Below, one piece after another: positions 1 through 8,812 of a stretch of 64,000 nt of DNA (positions are counted from its first letter, which is position 1; every line of letters starts with the position of its first letter). The translations under genes were made by a program, and so were the position numbers. This DNA comes from Aliidiomarina haloalkalitolerans. Lineage in GTDB: Bacteria > Pseudomonadota > Gammaproteobacteria > Enterobacterales > Alteromonadaceae. The stretch spans positions 124,001 through 188,000 of the forward strand of contig NZ_PIPI01000001.1 of assembly GCF_003987315.1 (NCBI RefSeq), given 5' to 3'. The notes under the pieces are model-generated. The model ran no database searches, was not told where the DNA came from, and worked only from the letters and a program-made list of their open reading frames with translations.

Positions 1-2311
1 CAATGTCGATGCCTTTAATTTGTGGATATTTCGGCTTCTGCACAATAGTCGGTTCAGGCTGAGGCTCTGGCGCTTCTTGACTGTTGTCATAAGGACCGGG
101 AATCGCCCATTTTTCAATTTGGCTGAGCAATAACGCTTCGTCAATTGGCTTCGGAATATGACCCTGCATACCCGCAGCAAGTGATTTTTCAGCGTCGCCA
201 CTCATGGCATTCGCGGTCATGGCTAGTATTGGCAATTGCTGGTAGCTAAAGAACTGACGAATGGTCTCAGCAGCGCGATAGCCGTCCATGACTGGCATTT
301 GAATATCCATCAGCACAAGGGCGTATTGTTTCTGTTTAACTTTTTCGACCGCAACGGCGCCGTTTTCGGCAATATCAATTTTAAATCCATGGCCGGAGAG
401 CATTTCTCGCGCCACGTGCTGGTTAATTTCGTTGTCTTCGACCAAGAGAATCGGTGCCCCAGCAATGCTGTCGTTCACGCGCTTGGTGTTCGTTACTGAA
501 TGCTCTGCATGAGTGGTATTGCCTGAGAGTGCGGTGTGCATTGCACGTGCCAGCGTTGCGGTTGTGTAGGGCTTGGTAATAAAGTCATGGGTACCAGCAG
601 CACGGGCTTTCTCGGCAAGTTCTTCAGCATAGTAGCCAGTTGCTAAAATGAGCTTCGGTAGTTGCTCTGACGACAGCTTTTTCTTTAAGCGCTCGACGAG
701 CTCGAGGCCGTCCATACCGGGTAAACGCCAGTCGATGATCAGTAATTGGAAGGGTTTGTCTTCTTGAATTGCTTGTTTCACTAGCTGGATGGCTTGCTCG
801 CCGCTGTGACACGTGTGGGCGTCCATACCATAGGAACGCAGAGTTTCCTTTAACATTTCACGAGTGCTGGTGTTGTCGTCGATAGCCAGTACCCGCGTAC
901 CGGCTAATCGCTGCATGAGCAGGTGATGGTGTGAACTGTCTTGACTGTCTTGCAATGGTAAGGTGAGTTCGATAAAGAAATTCGAACCCTGGTTCGGTGA
1001 GCTCGTCACCGCCATATCACCATTCATCAGTTTAATTAACCGATGGGAAATCGCGAGACCAAGACCGGTGCCGCCATATTTACGAGTAGTCGAGCTGTCC
1101 GCCTGCGTAAATGCATTAAAGAGCTGTGCGCGTTGCTCCTCGCTCATACCAATACCGGTGTCACGAACTTCAATGCGTAACCAAATTTTGTCGTCGCTGC
1201 GATCGAGTAGGGTACAGGCGACACTAATTTCACCGTCTTCGGTAAACTTAATGGCATTACTCACCAAATTAATCAGAACTTGCTGCAAGCGTAGCGGGTC
1301 ACCAACGAGCATCGTGGGGATATTCGCAGGTAGATTAATAATGAACTCAAGGCCTTTGTCATAGGCTTTATACGCGAACATGTCCGCTAGCGTGCCAAGG
1401 ACTTCATCGAGGTCAAAAGGAATTCGTTCGATAACCAGTTTATTAGCTTCGATTTTCGAAAAGTCGAGAATATCGTTGATAACCCCGAGTAACGCCTGCG
1501 ACGACGAGTCGATCACCCGCAAATAACGTTTTTGCTTGTCACTTAACTCCGTTTTTAAAGCGAGGTTAGCCATGCCGACAATAGCATTAATCGGCGTTCG
1601 AATTTCATGAGACATATTGGCCAAAAATTCACTTTTTGACTGATTCGCCATTTCCGCGGCTTCCCGCGCTTGTTCAGCATGCTCGCGCGCTTGTGACATT
1701 TCTTCGGCCGCGCGCTTGATGGTCGATATATCATAGTAACTGCCAAGAATGCCGCTGATATTGCCTTGTTCGTCATACAAGGGCACGCTGGAGTGCTCGA
1801 TCCAGCGGCTATCTTGACTTGCATTGTCAGCTTGTAAGCGAATCTCGAGTTCTTGATTACAGGCGGGCAATTGCGCAAAGAAAGCTTGCCGATCACGCTC
1901 AAGCAAGCTTGGGTTGGCGGCTAAACGGGGCAGGTCAGCATCGGTTTTGCCGCTCAGCTCTTGGACTGATTGCAAACCGAAGTCGCGTAAGAACCCAGGG
2001 TTCGCGCCAACGAAACGCAATTGATGATCACGCCAATACACCCGGTTGGGTAGATCATTAAATATTTGCTGCAGCAGGCGGGTGCTGGCCGAAGAGAAAA
2101 ATTCTGGGCTAGCAGTTGCTGTAACGACCTCAATTTGACGTTTTTGTAACCAGTAGCGAACGCCAACAAGGAGATTAAAGAGTAACAGGAATACGGCTAC
2201 CAGCGTGTCGCCCCAGCCCGGCATTAAGATAACCAAGAGAAAACCAATGGCATTCACAAGCCAAAGGATTGGCGAGCGAATAAACCAATTGGACGGGTTG
2301 TTATTCATCAT
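1..2311 (-). CDS. Hybrid sensor histidine kinase/response regulator (3' part beyond window)
   Basis: Membrane-bound sensor kinase feeding a multi-step phosphorelay. Reading from ATG at 2311, 770 codons are open to the left edge, so the stop is outside the window. Two hydrophobic segments lie at about residues 11-45, followed by a PAS domain (about 65-205), a HisKA domain with H-box SHEIRTPINAI (phospho-acceptor His235), an HATPase domain with N-box VNLVSNAIKFT and a G-box GTGLGLAI, and two receiver domains with phospho-acceptor Asp527 and Asp669. The short periplasmic loop suggests sensing by the membrane helices or by PAS rather than by a large outer domain. An HPt domain may follow off-window, as in BarA/TorS-type kinases, but this is not seen. 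A second ATG directly follows the first (2308). The gene is divergent from gshA with 84 bases between starts. The signal is unknown. Confidence 0.93.
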   Translation of the reverse strand, partial: MMNNNPSNWFIRSPILWLVNAIGFLLVILMPGWGDTLVAVFLLLFNLLVGVRYWLQKRQIEVVTATASPEFFSSASTRLLQQIFNDLPNRVYWRDHQLRFVGANPGFLRDFGLQSVQELSGKTDADLPRLAANPSLLERDRQAFFAQLPACNQELEIRLQADNASQDSRWIEHSSVPLYDEQGNISGILGSYYDISTIKRAAEEMSQAREHAEQAREAAEMANQSKSEFLANMSHEIRTPINAIVGMANLALKTELSDKQKRYLRVIDSSSQALLGVINDILDFSKIEANKLVIERIPFDLDEVLGTLADMFAYKAYDKGLEFIINLPANIPTMLVGDPLRLQQVLINLVSNAIKFTEDGEISVACTLLDRSDDKIWLRIEVRDTGIGMSEEQRAQLFNAFTQADSSTTRKYGGTGLGLAISHRLIKLMNGDMAVTSSPNQGSNFFIELTLPLQDSQDSSHHHLLMQRLAGTRVLAIDDNTSTREMLKETLRSYGMDAHTCHSGEQAIQLVKQAIQEDKPFQLLIIDWRLPGMDGLELVERLKKKLSSEQLPKLILATGYYAEELAEKARAAGTHDFITKPYTTATLARAMHTALSGNTTHAEHSVTNTKRVNDSIAGAPILLVEDNEINQHVAREMLSGHGFKIDIAENGAVAVEKVKQKQYALVLMDIQMPVMDGYRAAETIRQFFSYQQLPILAMTANAMSGDAEKSLAAGMQGHIPKPIDEALLLSQIEKWAIPGPYDNSQEAPEPQPEPTIVQKPKYPQIKGIDI

Positions 2312-2395
2312 AGAAAGTGAATTCCTGTCGCTGCATTTTCTGAATTATTGTGGCACACTAGCGTTCATCATATCAGACAATTTCAGGAAGTTGCT

Positions 2396-3994
2396 TTGTC
2401 AATTCAATTCTCGGACCGATTGGCGCGCTTGCAGGCCTGTCCTAGCGCCCAACAAGCTGCCTTGAAACAAATGAATCGAGGCCTCGAACGCGAAACTTTG
2501 CGTATTACCCCCGCCGGGGAGCTCGCTACGACTTTGCATCCGCGAGCGCTTGGCTCGACCCTGACCCACCCGCTTATTACCACTGATTATGCGGAAGCTT
2601 TGCTAGAATTTATCACGCCAGTGGCAACGTCAATTCAAACCACACTCGCGCAATTACGAGATGTTCACCGTGCCACTTATCAGGCACTTGGCGACGAGTT
2701 ACTTTGGCCGTTGAGTATGCCCTGTTATGTGAATGACGTCAGTGACATTCGTTTGGCTCAATATGGTGATTCCCACGTTGGACGCATGAAGACTACTTAT
2801 CGTCAAGGTCTGACGCACCGTTACGGCGCTGTTATGCAAACGATTGCAGGGGTGCACTTTAATTGGTCGGTGAATACAGCCATGTGGCAAGAGATGGCTG
2901 CGGAAGACGGCGTCGAAGATAACGAGGACTATCGGTCTGAGCAATACTTTGCATTGCTGCGCAACTTTAAACGTTGGGCTTGGGTCATTCCTTATTTCTT
3001 TGGTGCGTCCCCGGTTTTGTGCAAGTCGTTCTTGCGCCACAGCTTTGCCGATTTAGATTTTCATGAGCTTGGCAGCGGCATGGTGCATGTTCCCAATGCA
3101 ACGTCGCTGCGTATGAGTGACTTGGGTTACACCAATAAAGAGCAAGCTGCACTGAAAATTACTTATAACTCGCTTTCTGACTACGTCAGTGGTTTGCGGC
3201 GTGCGGTGTTCACCCGTTCGGAAGCTTTTGCGGAAATTGGGGTGCGCGATGGTGATCATTGGCGCCAACTGAATGCGAATATTCTGCAAATCGAAAACGA
3301 ATTTTATTCACCGATTCGGCCAAAACGAGTTGCCGAGTCGGGTGAAACTCCAACGCAAGCACTGGAACGCGGTGGGGTACAGTATATCGAGGTTCGTGCA
3401 ATTGACGTGAACCCGTTTAGTCCGGTTGGAATTACTGCTGAGCAAATGCATTTTCTTGATTTGTTCTTGTTGTATTGTTTGTGGTCGGACAGCCCGCAAC
3501 TCAGCCTTGAGCAACAGCACCAAACTGAGAAAAACGTCAATACAGTTGTGTTGCGCGGTCGTGAGCCAGGGCTACGACTCGTTGATGAGCAAGGTGAACT
3601 GACGGTCAGTGAGCGTTTACAAGCGCTTTTTGCTCAGTTAGAAAAAATTGCCAAATGGCTTGATGACGGCGCCAGTGGTGATTATCAGCAAGCACTGGCC
3701 AGCTTTGCCCCAGCGATTGATGATCCAGAACTAACTCTTTCAGCGCAGTTGCTGAACGAGTATCGCGCCGCAGTGCAGGCTTATCGGCAGGTGGGGCTAG
3801 GACTCGCGGTGAGTTACAAAGAACAACTGATGAATTCTGATTTTGAATACTATACAGCGGCTGACTTCAAGCAATGGGCTGAAGAGTCGCTGACTGAACA
3901 AGCAGAGATTGAAGCAGCAGATCAGGGCACCTTTGCAGAATATTTAGAGAACTACTTCCAGCGTGCCCTGGACAAAAAAAACGCGCCTCGGTAA
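2396..3994 (+). CDS. gshA: Glutamate-cysteine ligase
   Basis: Catalyses ATP-dependent joining of L-glutamate and L-cysteine, the first and rate-limiting step of glutathione synthesis, in the cytoplasm. The protein is 532 residues from this start (E. coli GshA is 518) and carries the family start motif RGLERETLRI near residue 33. The frame is open upstream to a TTG at 2348, but I choose the TTG at 2396 because AGGAAG (2385-2390) sits five bases before it; no in-frame ATG precedes the conserved core. A TTG start may keep translation low. The 3' end runs into a hairpin (3981-4004) that contains the stop codon. Family assignment is firm; the exact start is an inference. Confidence 0.95.
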   Translation: MSIQFSDRLARLQACPSAQQAALKQMNRGLERETLRITPAGELATTLHPRALGSTLTHPLITTDYAEALLEFITPVATSIQTTLAQLRDVHRATYQALGDELLWPLSMPCYVNDVSDIRLAQYGDSHVGRMKTTYRQGLTHRYGAVMQTIAGVHFNWSVNTAMWQEMAAEDGVEDNEDYRSEQYFALLRNFKRWAWVIPYFFGASPVLCKSFLRHSFADLDFHELGSGMVHVPNATSLRMSDLGYTNKEQAALKITYNSLSDYVSGLRRAVFTRSEAFAEIGVRDGDHWRQLNANILQIENEFYSPIRPKRVAESGETPTQALERGGVQYIEVRAIDVNPFSPVGITAEQMHFLDLFLLYCLWSDSPQLSLEQQHQTEKNVNTVVLRGREPGLRLVDEQGELTVSERLQALFAQLEKIAKWLDDGASGDYQQALASFAPAIDDPELTLSAQLLNEYRAAVQAYRQVGLGLAVSYKEQLMNSDFEYYTAADFKQWAEESLTEQAEIEAADQGTFAEYLENYFQRALDKKNAPR

Positions 3995-4004
3995 AAAGGC
4001 GCGT
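3972..4004 (-). terminator. Terminator-like hairpin facing the minus strand, overlapping the gshA stop
   Basis: An 8-bp perfect stem (ACGCGCCT 3981-3988, AGGCGCGT 3997-4004) with an 8-base loop holds the gshA TAA. Read on the minus strand the stem is followed by eight T (run of A at 3973-3980 plus 3981), the shape of an intrinsic terminator for antisense or read-through transcripts. Read on the plus strand it has no U-tract. Its role is inferred. Confidence 0.5.
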
Positions 4005-4030
4005 AAGTATTATTCCAGGGGACAAACAAA

Positions 4031-4708
4031 ATGAAAACTCTACACGGAAATTTGGAACAGGATTCAGGGCATAAGTTCCCTAGGTGTGCAAAAAAGATTC
4101 AAAAGGCTGCTTTACTGATTGTTTTAGCAACAGTTTTTGTCACCGGCTGTAGCACCTCGCCACCTCGTGATGCCGAGAACATCTGTAATATCTTCGAAGA
4201 ACGCCGGGATTGGTGGCGAGCTGCGAAGTCAATGAACAAAGAGTGGGGCGCACCGATTCATGTGCCGATGGCGATTATGTATCAGGAAAGCTCATTCCGC
4301 CATAATGCTGCGCCGCCACGCCGATATATTCTCGGCTTTATTCCCTGGAAACGCCTCAGCGACGCCTACGGTTACGCACAAGCAAAAACTGGAACCTGGG
4401 ATGATTACATTCGCGAGACCGGCAACCGCCGTGCACGTCGCGACAACTTTGCCGATGCAATCGATTTTGTTGGTTGGTATATGGATAAAACCTACCGGAT
4501 TAATGGTGTTTCCAAGTACGACGCCTATGCGCAATACTTGAACTACCATGAAGGCTGGGGTGGTTATCAGCGACAAACCTACTTGCAGAAACAGTGGTTA
4601 GTTCAAGTGTCACGGAATGTTGATAGTCGTGCGACACGCTATGCGCAGCAGTTGAACCAGTGTGAAGCTAAGCTGAATCGCGGCTGGTTCCGCCGCTTAT
4701 TTAGCTAG
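4031..4708 (+). CDS. Lytic transglycosylase-like lipoprotein (SLT/MltC-type fold)
   Basis: Probable outer-membrane lipoprotein that cleaves peptidoglycan glycan strands. 225 residues. A basic N-terminal stretch of about 25 residues precedes a hydrophobic segment and a lipobox ending at Cys40 (FVTGC). The motif MAIMYQESSF carries the likely catalytic Glu, followed by SDAYGYAQAKTGTWDDY, which matches the Gly-Tyr-Gln/Ala-Gln region of SLT domains, and a later YLNYHEGWGGY segment. It differs from classical MltC by lacking the N-terminal DUF3393-like part. Ribosome binding site AGGGGAC lies seven bases before the ATG. It follows gshA by 36 bases but has its own terminator at 4738-4761. The enzyme class is likely; the specific physiological role is unknown. 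Confidence 0.8.
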   Translation: MKTLHGNLEQDSGHKFPRCAKKIQKAALLIVLATVFVTGCSTSPPRDAENICNIFEERRDWWRAAKSMNKEWGAPIHVPMAIMYQESSFRHNAAPPRRYILGFIPWKRLSDAYGYAQAKTGTWDDYIRETGNRRARRDNFADAIDFVGWYMDKTYRINGVSKYDAYAQYLNYHEGWGGYQRQTYLQKQWLVQVSRNVDSRATRYAQQLNQCEAKLNRGWFRRLFS

Positions 4709-4737
4709 TGTAAGTCTTGGTTGAAAGGTTGCAGAAC

Positions 4738-4761
4738 AAAGCCGCTGTTTAGCGGCTTTTT
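4738..4761 (+). terminator. Intrinsic terminator after the lytic transglycosylase gene
   Basis: AAAGCCGCT, loop GTTT, AGCGGCTTT followed by further T. The stop codon of the convergent corB gene (4749-4751) lies inside the loop, so one element serves the ends of both genes. Confidence 0.8.
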
Positions 4762-6026
4762 CGTTTCCGCTTCGGTTGAATTCGTACTTGCTCGACGCGG
4801 TTGTCGGTGACTTCTAATATTTCAATCACATAACCGGCAATACGAATACACATAGGGTATTGAGGAATATCACCGAACTCTTCGATAATCAGGCCATTGA
4901 GGGTTTTTGGCCCATCGATTGGCAAGTTCACCTTTAACTCTTTATTCAAGTCACGCAAGTTCATGGTGCCTTCAACAAGGTAGGTACCATCCGCTTGACG
5001 ATGAATATGCTCTTGCGTCTGTCCGGTAATCGAAGTGGTAAAGTCGCCGACGATCTCTTCGAGCAAGTCCTCTAGTGTGACCATGCCCTGAATGTCGCCA
5101 TACTCATCGACCACTAGGCCAATGCGCTCTTTGTTGTGTTGGAACTTCACTAACTGTACTGATAGCGGTGTACCTTCAGGAATAAAATAGATATCGCGGG
5201 CGGCGCGGACAATCGATGCTTTGTCGGGCTCGTGGCTACGGGTGAGTAACCGCAGCATATCGCGTGCATGTAAAAAGCCGATGGCGTCGTCAATTTCACC
5301 GCGATAGAGCAAGATTAGGGTGTGCGGCATGTTGTTCAGTTGCCGGACGATGCTTTGAAGATCGTCATTGATATCGAGCGCGGTGATTTCATTGCGCGGA
5401 ATCATAATGTCGTCAACGGTGACCTTCTCAAGGTCGAGGATGCTGAGGAGCATTTCTTGGTGGCGTGATGGAATGAGTGAGCCAGCTTCATGCACTATCG
5501 TGCGCAGCTCTTCGGCGCTGAGGGTGTCTTTCCCCGCGGCACTGGGGTTGATACCTAGCAGGCGCATCATGTTGTTGGTGATAAAATTAACCGCGGCGAC
5601 TAAGGGATAGAAGACTTTTAACAAGGGCGACAAAACGAATGAGGTCGGGAAGGCGACCCGTTCCGGATGTAAGGCAGCAATGGTTTTAGGTGTCACTTCG
5701 GCAAAGATCAGAATAATTAACGTCAGCACAATAGTGGCTATGGCAATTCCATAATCACCGTAAAGGCGCATACCGATAATGGTCGCAATGGCCGAGGCTA
5801 GGATATTCACCAAGTTGTTGCCAATTAAGATCAGGCCGATCAGTCGGTCTGGGCGGTCGAGTAACTGAGTAACACGGCGGGCTGACTTATTACCAGATTG
5901 TGCAAGGTGACGTAGCTTGTAGCGGTTGACCGACATCATGCCGGTTTCGGAGCCTGAGAAGTAAGCCGAGATGAAAATTAACACCGCAAGTACAATAAAT
6001 AACGTACCGGTAGATATGTCGTCCAA
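4749..6026 (-). CDS. corB: CNNM/CorB-type membrane protein with CBS pair (YfjD)
   Basis: Inner-membrane protein of the DUF21-CBS-CorC_HlyC family, linked to magnesium and cobalt handling. 425 residues. Residues 1-190 hold the DUF21 membrane domain (hydrophobic helices starting GTLFIVLAVLIFISAYFSG, then the typical SGSETGMMSVNRY motif). Two CBS motifs follow (about 205-330, with VDDIMIPRNEI and VVDEYGDIQGMVTLEDLLEE), then a C-terminal CorC_HlyC domain and a basic tail. It lies upstream-to-downstream after ypjD with 84 bases between, both divergent from ffh; the same group (yfjD-ypjD/ffh) is found in E. coli. Transport activity of the family is debated, so substrate is not stated. Confidence 0.9.
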   Translation of the reverse strand: MDDISTGTLFIVLAVLIFISAYFSGSETGMMSVNRYKLRHLAQSGNKSARRVTQLLDRPDRLIGLILIGNNLVNILASAIATIIGMRLYGDYGIAIATIVLTLIILIFAEVTPKTIAALHPERVAFPTSFVLSPLLKVFYPLVAAVNFITNNMMRLLGINPSAAGKDTLSAEELRTIVHEAGSLIPSRHQEMLLSILDLEKVTVDDIMIPRNEITALDINDDLQSIVRQLNNMPHTLILLYRGEIDDAIGFLHARDMLRLLTRSHEPDKASIVRAARDIYFIPEGTPLSVQLVKFQHNKERIGLVVDEYGDIQGMVTLEDLLEEIVGDFTTSITGQTQEHIHRQADGTYLVEGTMNLRDLNKELKVNLPIDGPKTLNGLIIEEFGDIPQYPMCIRIAGYVIEILEVTDNRVEQVRIQPKRKRKSR

Positions 6027-6110
6027 AGGAAGTTCCTGTTAGTAAAGTCAATGTCCCTAATTTAGGGGCGTATGCGCACAAGTCAAGTGATTTAAAGACG
6101 TTTCTGTCGA

Positions 6111-6914
6111 TTAAGAAATAATGATATCGCGCACAAAGCGGCTGCCGAAGTAACCGAGGATGAGCAAACTACTCGCTAAAAGAGTGAGATAGACCGCAAT
6201 GCGGCCGCGTAATCCACGCCAGTAGTGAATAATGACAATGCCGCCGAAAGCAAGTAGCGCCATGATCGAGAAAATGGTTTTATGCAGTTGACCGCGGGCG
6301 AATAAATCTTCCAGATAAATAAAGCCGACAATCATGGCAAGCAGTAAGACAATCGTACCAGTGGTTAATAAGCGGAAGAAATATTGCTCGATCGACATTA
6401 ACGGTGGAATACGGTGTGAGACTGCTTTTGCGCTTCTTTGTTTGAGCAAGCGGTTGACATATAAAAGTTGAACCCCATAAAAGGTAGCTAGGGTAAGAAT
6501 AGCTGACGCGATTAGGGCTAAACTCATGTGTAAGGCAAAAATAGGGGTCATATAAATGGGGCGCCCGACTTCAGCAGGGACTAAGAGCACTGTCACTAAG
6601 CTGAGGGCCGCAAGTCCATAAATTGCAGGTCGAATCAATAAGCTTGCTGGATGATCACCACGAATCGTGTTGAGAAAACTTAAAATAAACGTGATGATGG
6701 TCAGCGAGATAAATAAATTTACTTTCACGAATGAGGTTTCGGTGAACACGCCAATGAGCGCCGCGACGTGGGTGACTAAGGCGACAAGACTGAGAATTAA
6801 AGCGCGACGACGCATACGGTTCGGGTCGCCTAGTCGGGCACTGAGAATAAATGCACTCAGAACGTAGGCGAGAATACTGATGCCGACCAATGGCGTGTAC
6901 ATAGCGAAGGTCAT
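6111..6914 (-). CDS. ypjD: CcsA-like inner membrane protein YpjD
   Basis: Polytopic membrane protein of the cytochrome c assembly (CcsA/CcmF-like) superfamily. 267 residues, eight or so hydrophobic segments spread over its length. Conserved histidines occur in AALIGVF/VTHVAAL near residue 48, LHMSLALIASAIL near 135 and LHKTIFSIMALL near 210, the pattern expected of helices that bind or pass haem. E. coli YpjD is 263 residues and sits in the same place beside ffh. Function in E. coli is not settled; no other cytochrome c maturation genes are nearby. It begins 118 bases from the ffh start, transcribed away from it. Confidence 0.85.
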   Translation of the reverse strand: MTFAMYTPLVGISILAYVLSAFILSARLGDPNRMRRRALILSLVALVTHVAALIGVFTETSFVKVNLFISLTIITFILSFLNTIRGDHPASLLIRPAIYGLAALSLVTVLLVPAEVGRPIYMTPIFALHMSLALIASAILTLATFYGVQLLYVNRLLKQRSAKAVSHRIPPLMSIEQYFFRLLTTGTIVLLLAMIVGFIYLEDLFARGQLHKTIFSIMALLAFGGIVIIHYWRGLRGRIAVYLTLLASSLLILGYFGSRFVRDIIIS

Positions 6915-6974
6915 CCTTATTGATTGATTCGTCGTGATTTTACATGGTTATTTGGCAGAGTATAAGCCTGTCCA

Positions 6975-7003
6975 TCGCCAAACCCAACCTCATTCCGTAT
7001 AAT
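6975..7003 (+). promoter_or_regulatory. Candidate sigma-70 promoter for ffh
   Basis: TATAAT at 6998-7003 is a perfect -10 box. The -35 position 17 bases upstream (TCGCCA, 6975-6980) is weak. The -10 box is 29 bases before the ffh ATG. Confidence 0.45.
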
Positions 7004-7032
7004 ACCCGAAACTCGGCAGACAGGAAGAGAGT

Positions 7033-8397
7033 ATGTTTGAAAACCTGAGCGAACGTTTATCCCAGAGTTTGCGCAATATTAGTGGGCGTGGTCGCCTTAC
7101 TGAAGACAATATCAAAGACACGCTGCGCGAAGTGCGCATGGCGTTGCTTGAAGCTGACGTCGCTTTGCCTGTGGTCAAAGAATTTATCGGCAAAGTAAAA
7201 GAGCGTGCGCTTGGCGTGGAGGTGAACAAGAACCTAAACCCAGGTCAGGTGTTCGTTAAAATTGTCCGCACTGAGCTTGAAGCGGCGATGGGTGAGGCTA
7301 ATGTACCACTGAATTTAGCCACTCAGCCACCGGCAGTCATCATGATGGCGGGTTTACAGGGCGCAGGTAAAACCACCAGTGTGGGCAAGCTGGCGCGCTT
7401 CTTAAAAGAAAAGCAAAAGAAAAAAGTGCTCGTGGTCAGTGCTGACGTTTATCGTCCAGCGGCGATAGCTCAGTTAGAGCGCCTAGCAGCGGATGTCGAC
7501 GTTGAATTCTTCCCGTCGTCGGTCGACCAGAAGCCGGTGGCGATTGCCACTGCGGCGATTGACCACGCGCGGAAGAAATTTATTGACGTCGTGTTAGTGG
7601 ATACCGCCGGTCGTCTTGCGGTTGACGAAGCCATGATGACGGAAATTAAAGACCTGCATGCAGCCATTCAGCCGATCGAAACGCTGTTTGTTGTGGATGC
7701 CATGACAGGTCAGGACGCCGCCAACACCGCCAAAGCCTTTAACGAAGCGCTGCCATTAACTGGGGTGATTCTGACTAAGGTCGATGGTGATGCACGTGGT
7801 GGTGCCGCGCTTTCGATTCGATACATAACTGGTAAGCCAATTAAATTCTTGGGTGTCGGTGAAAAGAATGATGCGCTCGAACCGTTTCATCCGGATCGGA
7901 TTGCGTCACGTATTCTCGGCATGGGTGACGTGCTGTCCCTGATTGAACAAGTCGAGTCGAAAGTTGACCGCGAAAAAGCCGAACAAGTGGCCAAAAAGGT
8001 CATGAAGAGCGGCAAATTTAGTTTGGAAGATTTCCGTGACCAGCTCCAACAGATGCGCAACATGGGCGGTATGATGGGCTTGATGGACAAATTGCCTGGC
8101 ATGGGACAAATGGCCGGTAAATTACAAGGCCAAATGGACGACAAAGTGACCGTGCGGATGGAAGCGATTATTAATTCGATGACCCCGCAAGAGCGCGAGC
8201 ATCCAGATATTATTAAGGGCTCTCGTAAACGTCGAATCGCCACTGGCTCTGGTGTGCAGGTGCAAGACGTGAATAAATTGCTGAAGCAATTTAGTCAAAT
8301 GCAAAAGATGATGAAGAAAATGAAAGGCGGCGGGATGGCGAAAATGATGCGTCAGCTCGGCGGTAAAATGCCACCAGGAATGTTCCCCGGACGTTAA
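7033..8397 (+). CDS. ffh: Signal recognition particle protein (SRP54 homologue)
   Basis: GTPase that binds 4.5S RNA and nascent signal sequences and hands ribosomes to FtsY at the inner membrane. 454 residues, like E. coli Ffh (453). The N domain covers about 1-95, the G domain about 100-295 with P-loop GLQGAGKTT near residue 107, DTAGRL and TKVDGDARGG motifs, and the C-terminal M domain is methionine-rich (runs such as MRNMGGMMGLMDKLPGMGQM and a KMMKKMKGGGMAKMM tail). Ribosome site AGGAAGAG precedes the ATG. It is followed by the rpsP operon, which has its own promoter at 8414. Confidence 0.98.
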   Translation: MFENLSERLSQSLRNISGRGRLTEDNIKDTLREVRMALLEADVALPVVKEFIGKVKERALGVEVNKNLNPGQVFVKIVRTELEAAMGEANVPLNLATQPPAVIMMAGLQGAGKTTSVGKLARFLKEKQKKKVLVVSADVYRPAAIAQLERLAADVDVEFFPSSVDQKPVAIATAAIDHARKKFIDVVLVDTAGRLAVDEAMMTEIKDLHAAIQPIETLFVVDAMTGQDAANTAKAFNEALPLTGVILTKVDGDARGGAALSIRYITGKPIKFLGVGEKNDALEPFHPDRIASRILGMGDVLSLIEQVESKVDREKAEQVAKKVMKSGKFSLEDFRDQLQQMRNMGGMMGLMDKLPGMGQMAGKLQGQMDDKVTVRMEAIINSMTPQEREHPDIIKGSRKRRIATGSGVQVQDVNKLLKQFSQMQKMMKKMKGGGMAKMMRQLGGKMPPGMFPGR

Positions 8398-8413
8398 CAA
8401 ACCTCGATATTAC

Positions 8414-8441
8414 TTGCATTTGCAGAGAAATTCCGTAGAAT
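8414..8441 (+). promoter_or_regulatory. Sigma-70 promoter of the rpsP-rimM-trmD-rplS operon
   Basis: TTGCAT (8414-8419) and TAGAAT (8436-8441) are separated by 16 bases. The predicted start of transcription, near 8448, falls at the first base of the hairpin at 8449-8473, so the messenger would begin with that stem. Confidence 0.65.
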
Positions 8442-8448
8442 ATTGCGA

Positions 8449-8473
8449 CCCTTCCGGCTAGCCGTCGGAAGGG
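8449..8473 (+). promoter_or_regulatory. Leader hairpin before rpsP
   Basis: Perfect 8-bp arms CCCTTCCG (8449-8456) and CGGAAGGG (8466-8473) around a nine-base loop. It is followed by GTTCTTTAACC, a poor U-tract, so it could be a weak terminator of ffh, an attenuator, or a 5' stem that stabilises the rpsP operon messenger. Confidence 0.55.
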
Positions 8474-8517
8474 GTTCTTTAACCTTTGAAAACATTGAAA
8501 AACATAGGATAACGGTA

Positions 8518-8766
8518 ATGGTAACCATTCGTTTACAACGGGGTGGCGCTAAGAAGCGTCCATTCTACCAAATGGTAGTTACCGACAGCCGGAACGCCCG
8601 TGATGGTCGTTTCATCGAAAATGTCGGTTTCTTTAACCCGGTAGCTCGTGGTCAAGAAGAGAAAGTTCGTATCGATCTGGATCGGATTGAACACTGGGTC
8701 GGCCAAGGCGCGCAAGTGTCTGACCGCGTAGCTAAGTTGATCAAAGACGCGCGTAAAGCGGCTTAA
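8518..8766 (+). CDS. rpsP: 30S ribosomal protein S16
   Basis: Primary-binding protein of the small ribosomal subunit. 82 residues, the same length as in E. coli, beginning [18 protein letters not shown]. The frame is open further upstream to 8443, but the conserved N-terminus and AGGA (8506-8509) fix the start at 8518. First gene of the rpsP-rimM-trmD-rplS operon, an order conserved across gammaproteobacteria. Confidence 0.98.
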   Translation: MVTIRLQRGGAKKRPFYQMVVTDSRNARDGRFIENVGFFNPVARGQEEKVRIDLDRIEHWVGQGAQVSDRVAKLIKDARKAA

Positions 8767-8812
8767 TCAACCCGGTTAAAAACTACAGTTAAAAATGGAA
8801 GAAGCGAAACGT

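Noticed and set aside
2348-2395. Longer N-terminus for GshA
   Set aside because: No ribosome site before the TTG at 2348, and the added residues do not match the family.
8443-8517. 25-residue extension of S16
   Set aside because: It would begin within the leader hairpin, and S16 is 82 residues in related bacteria.
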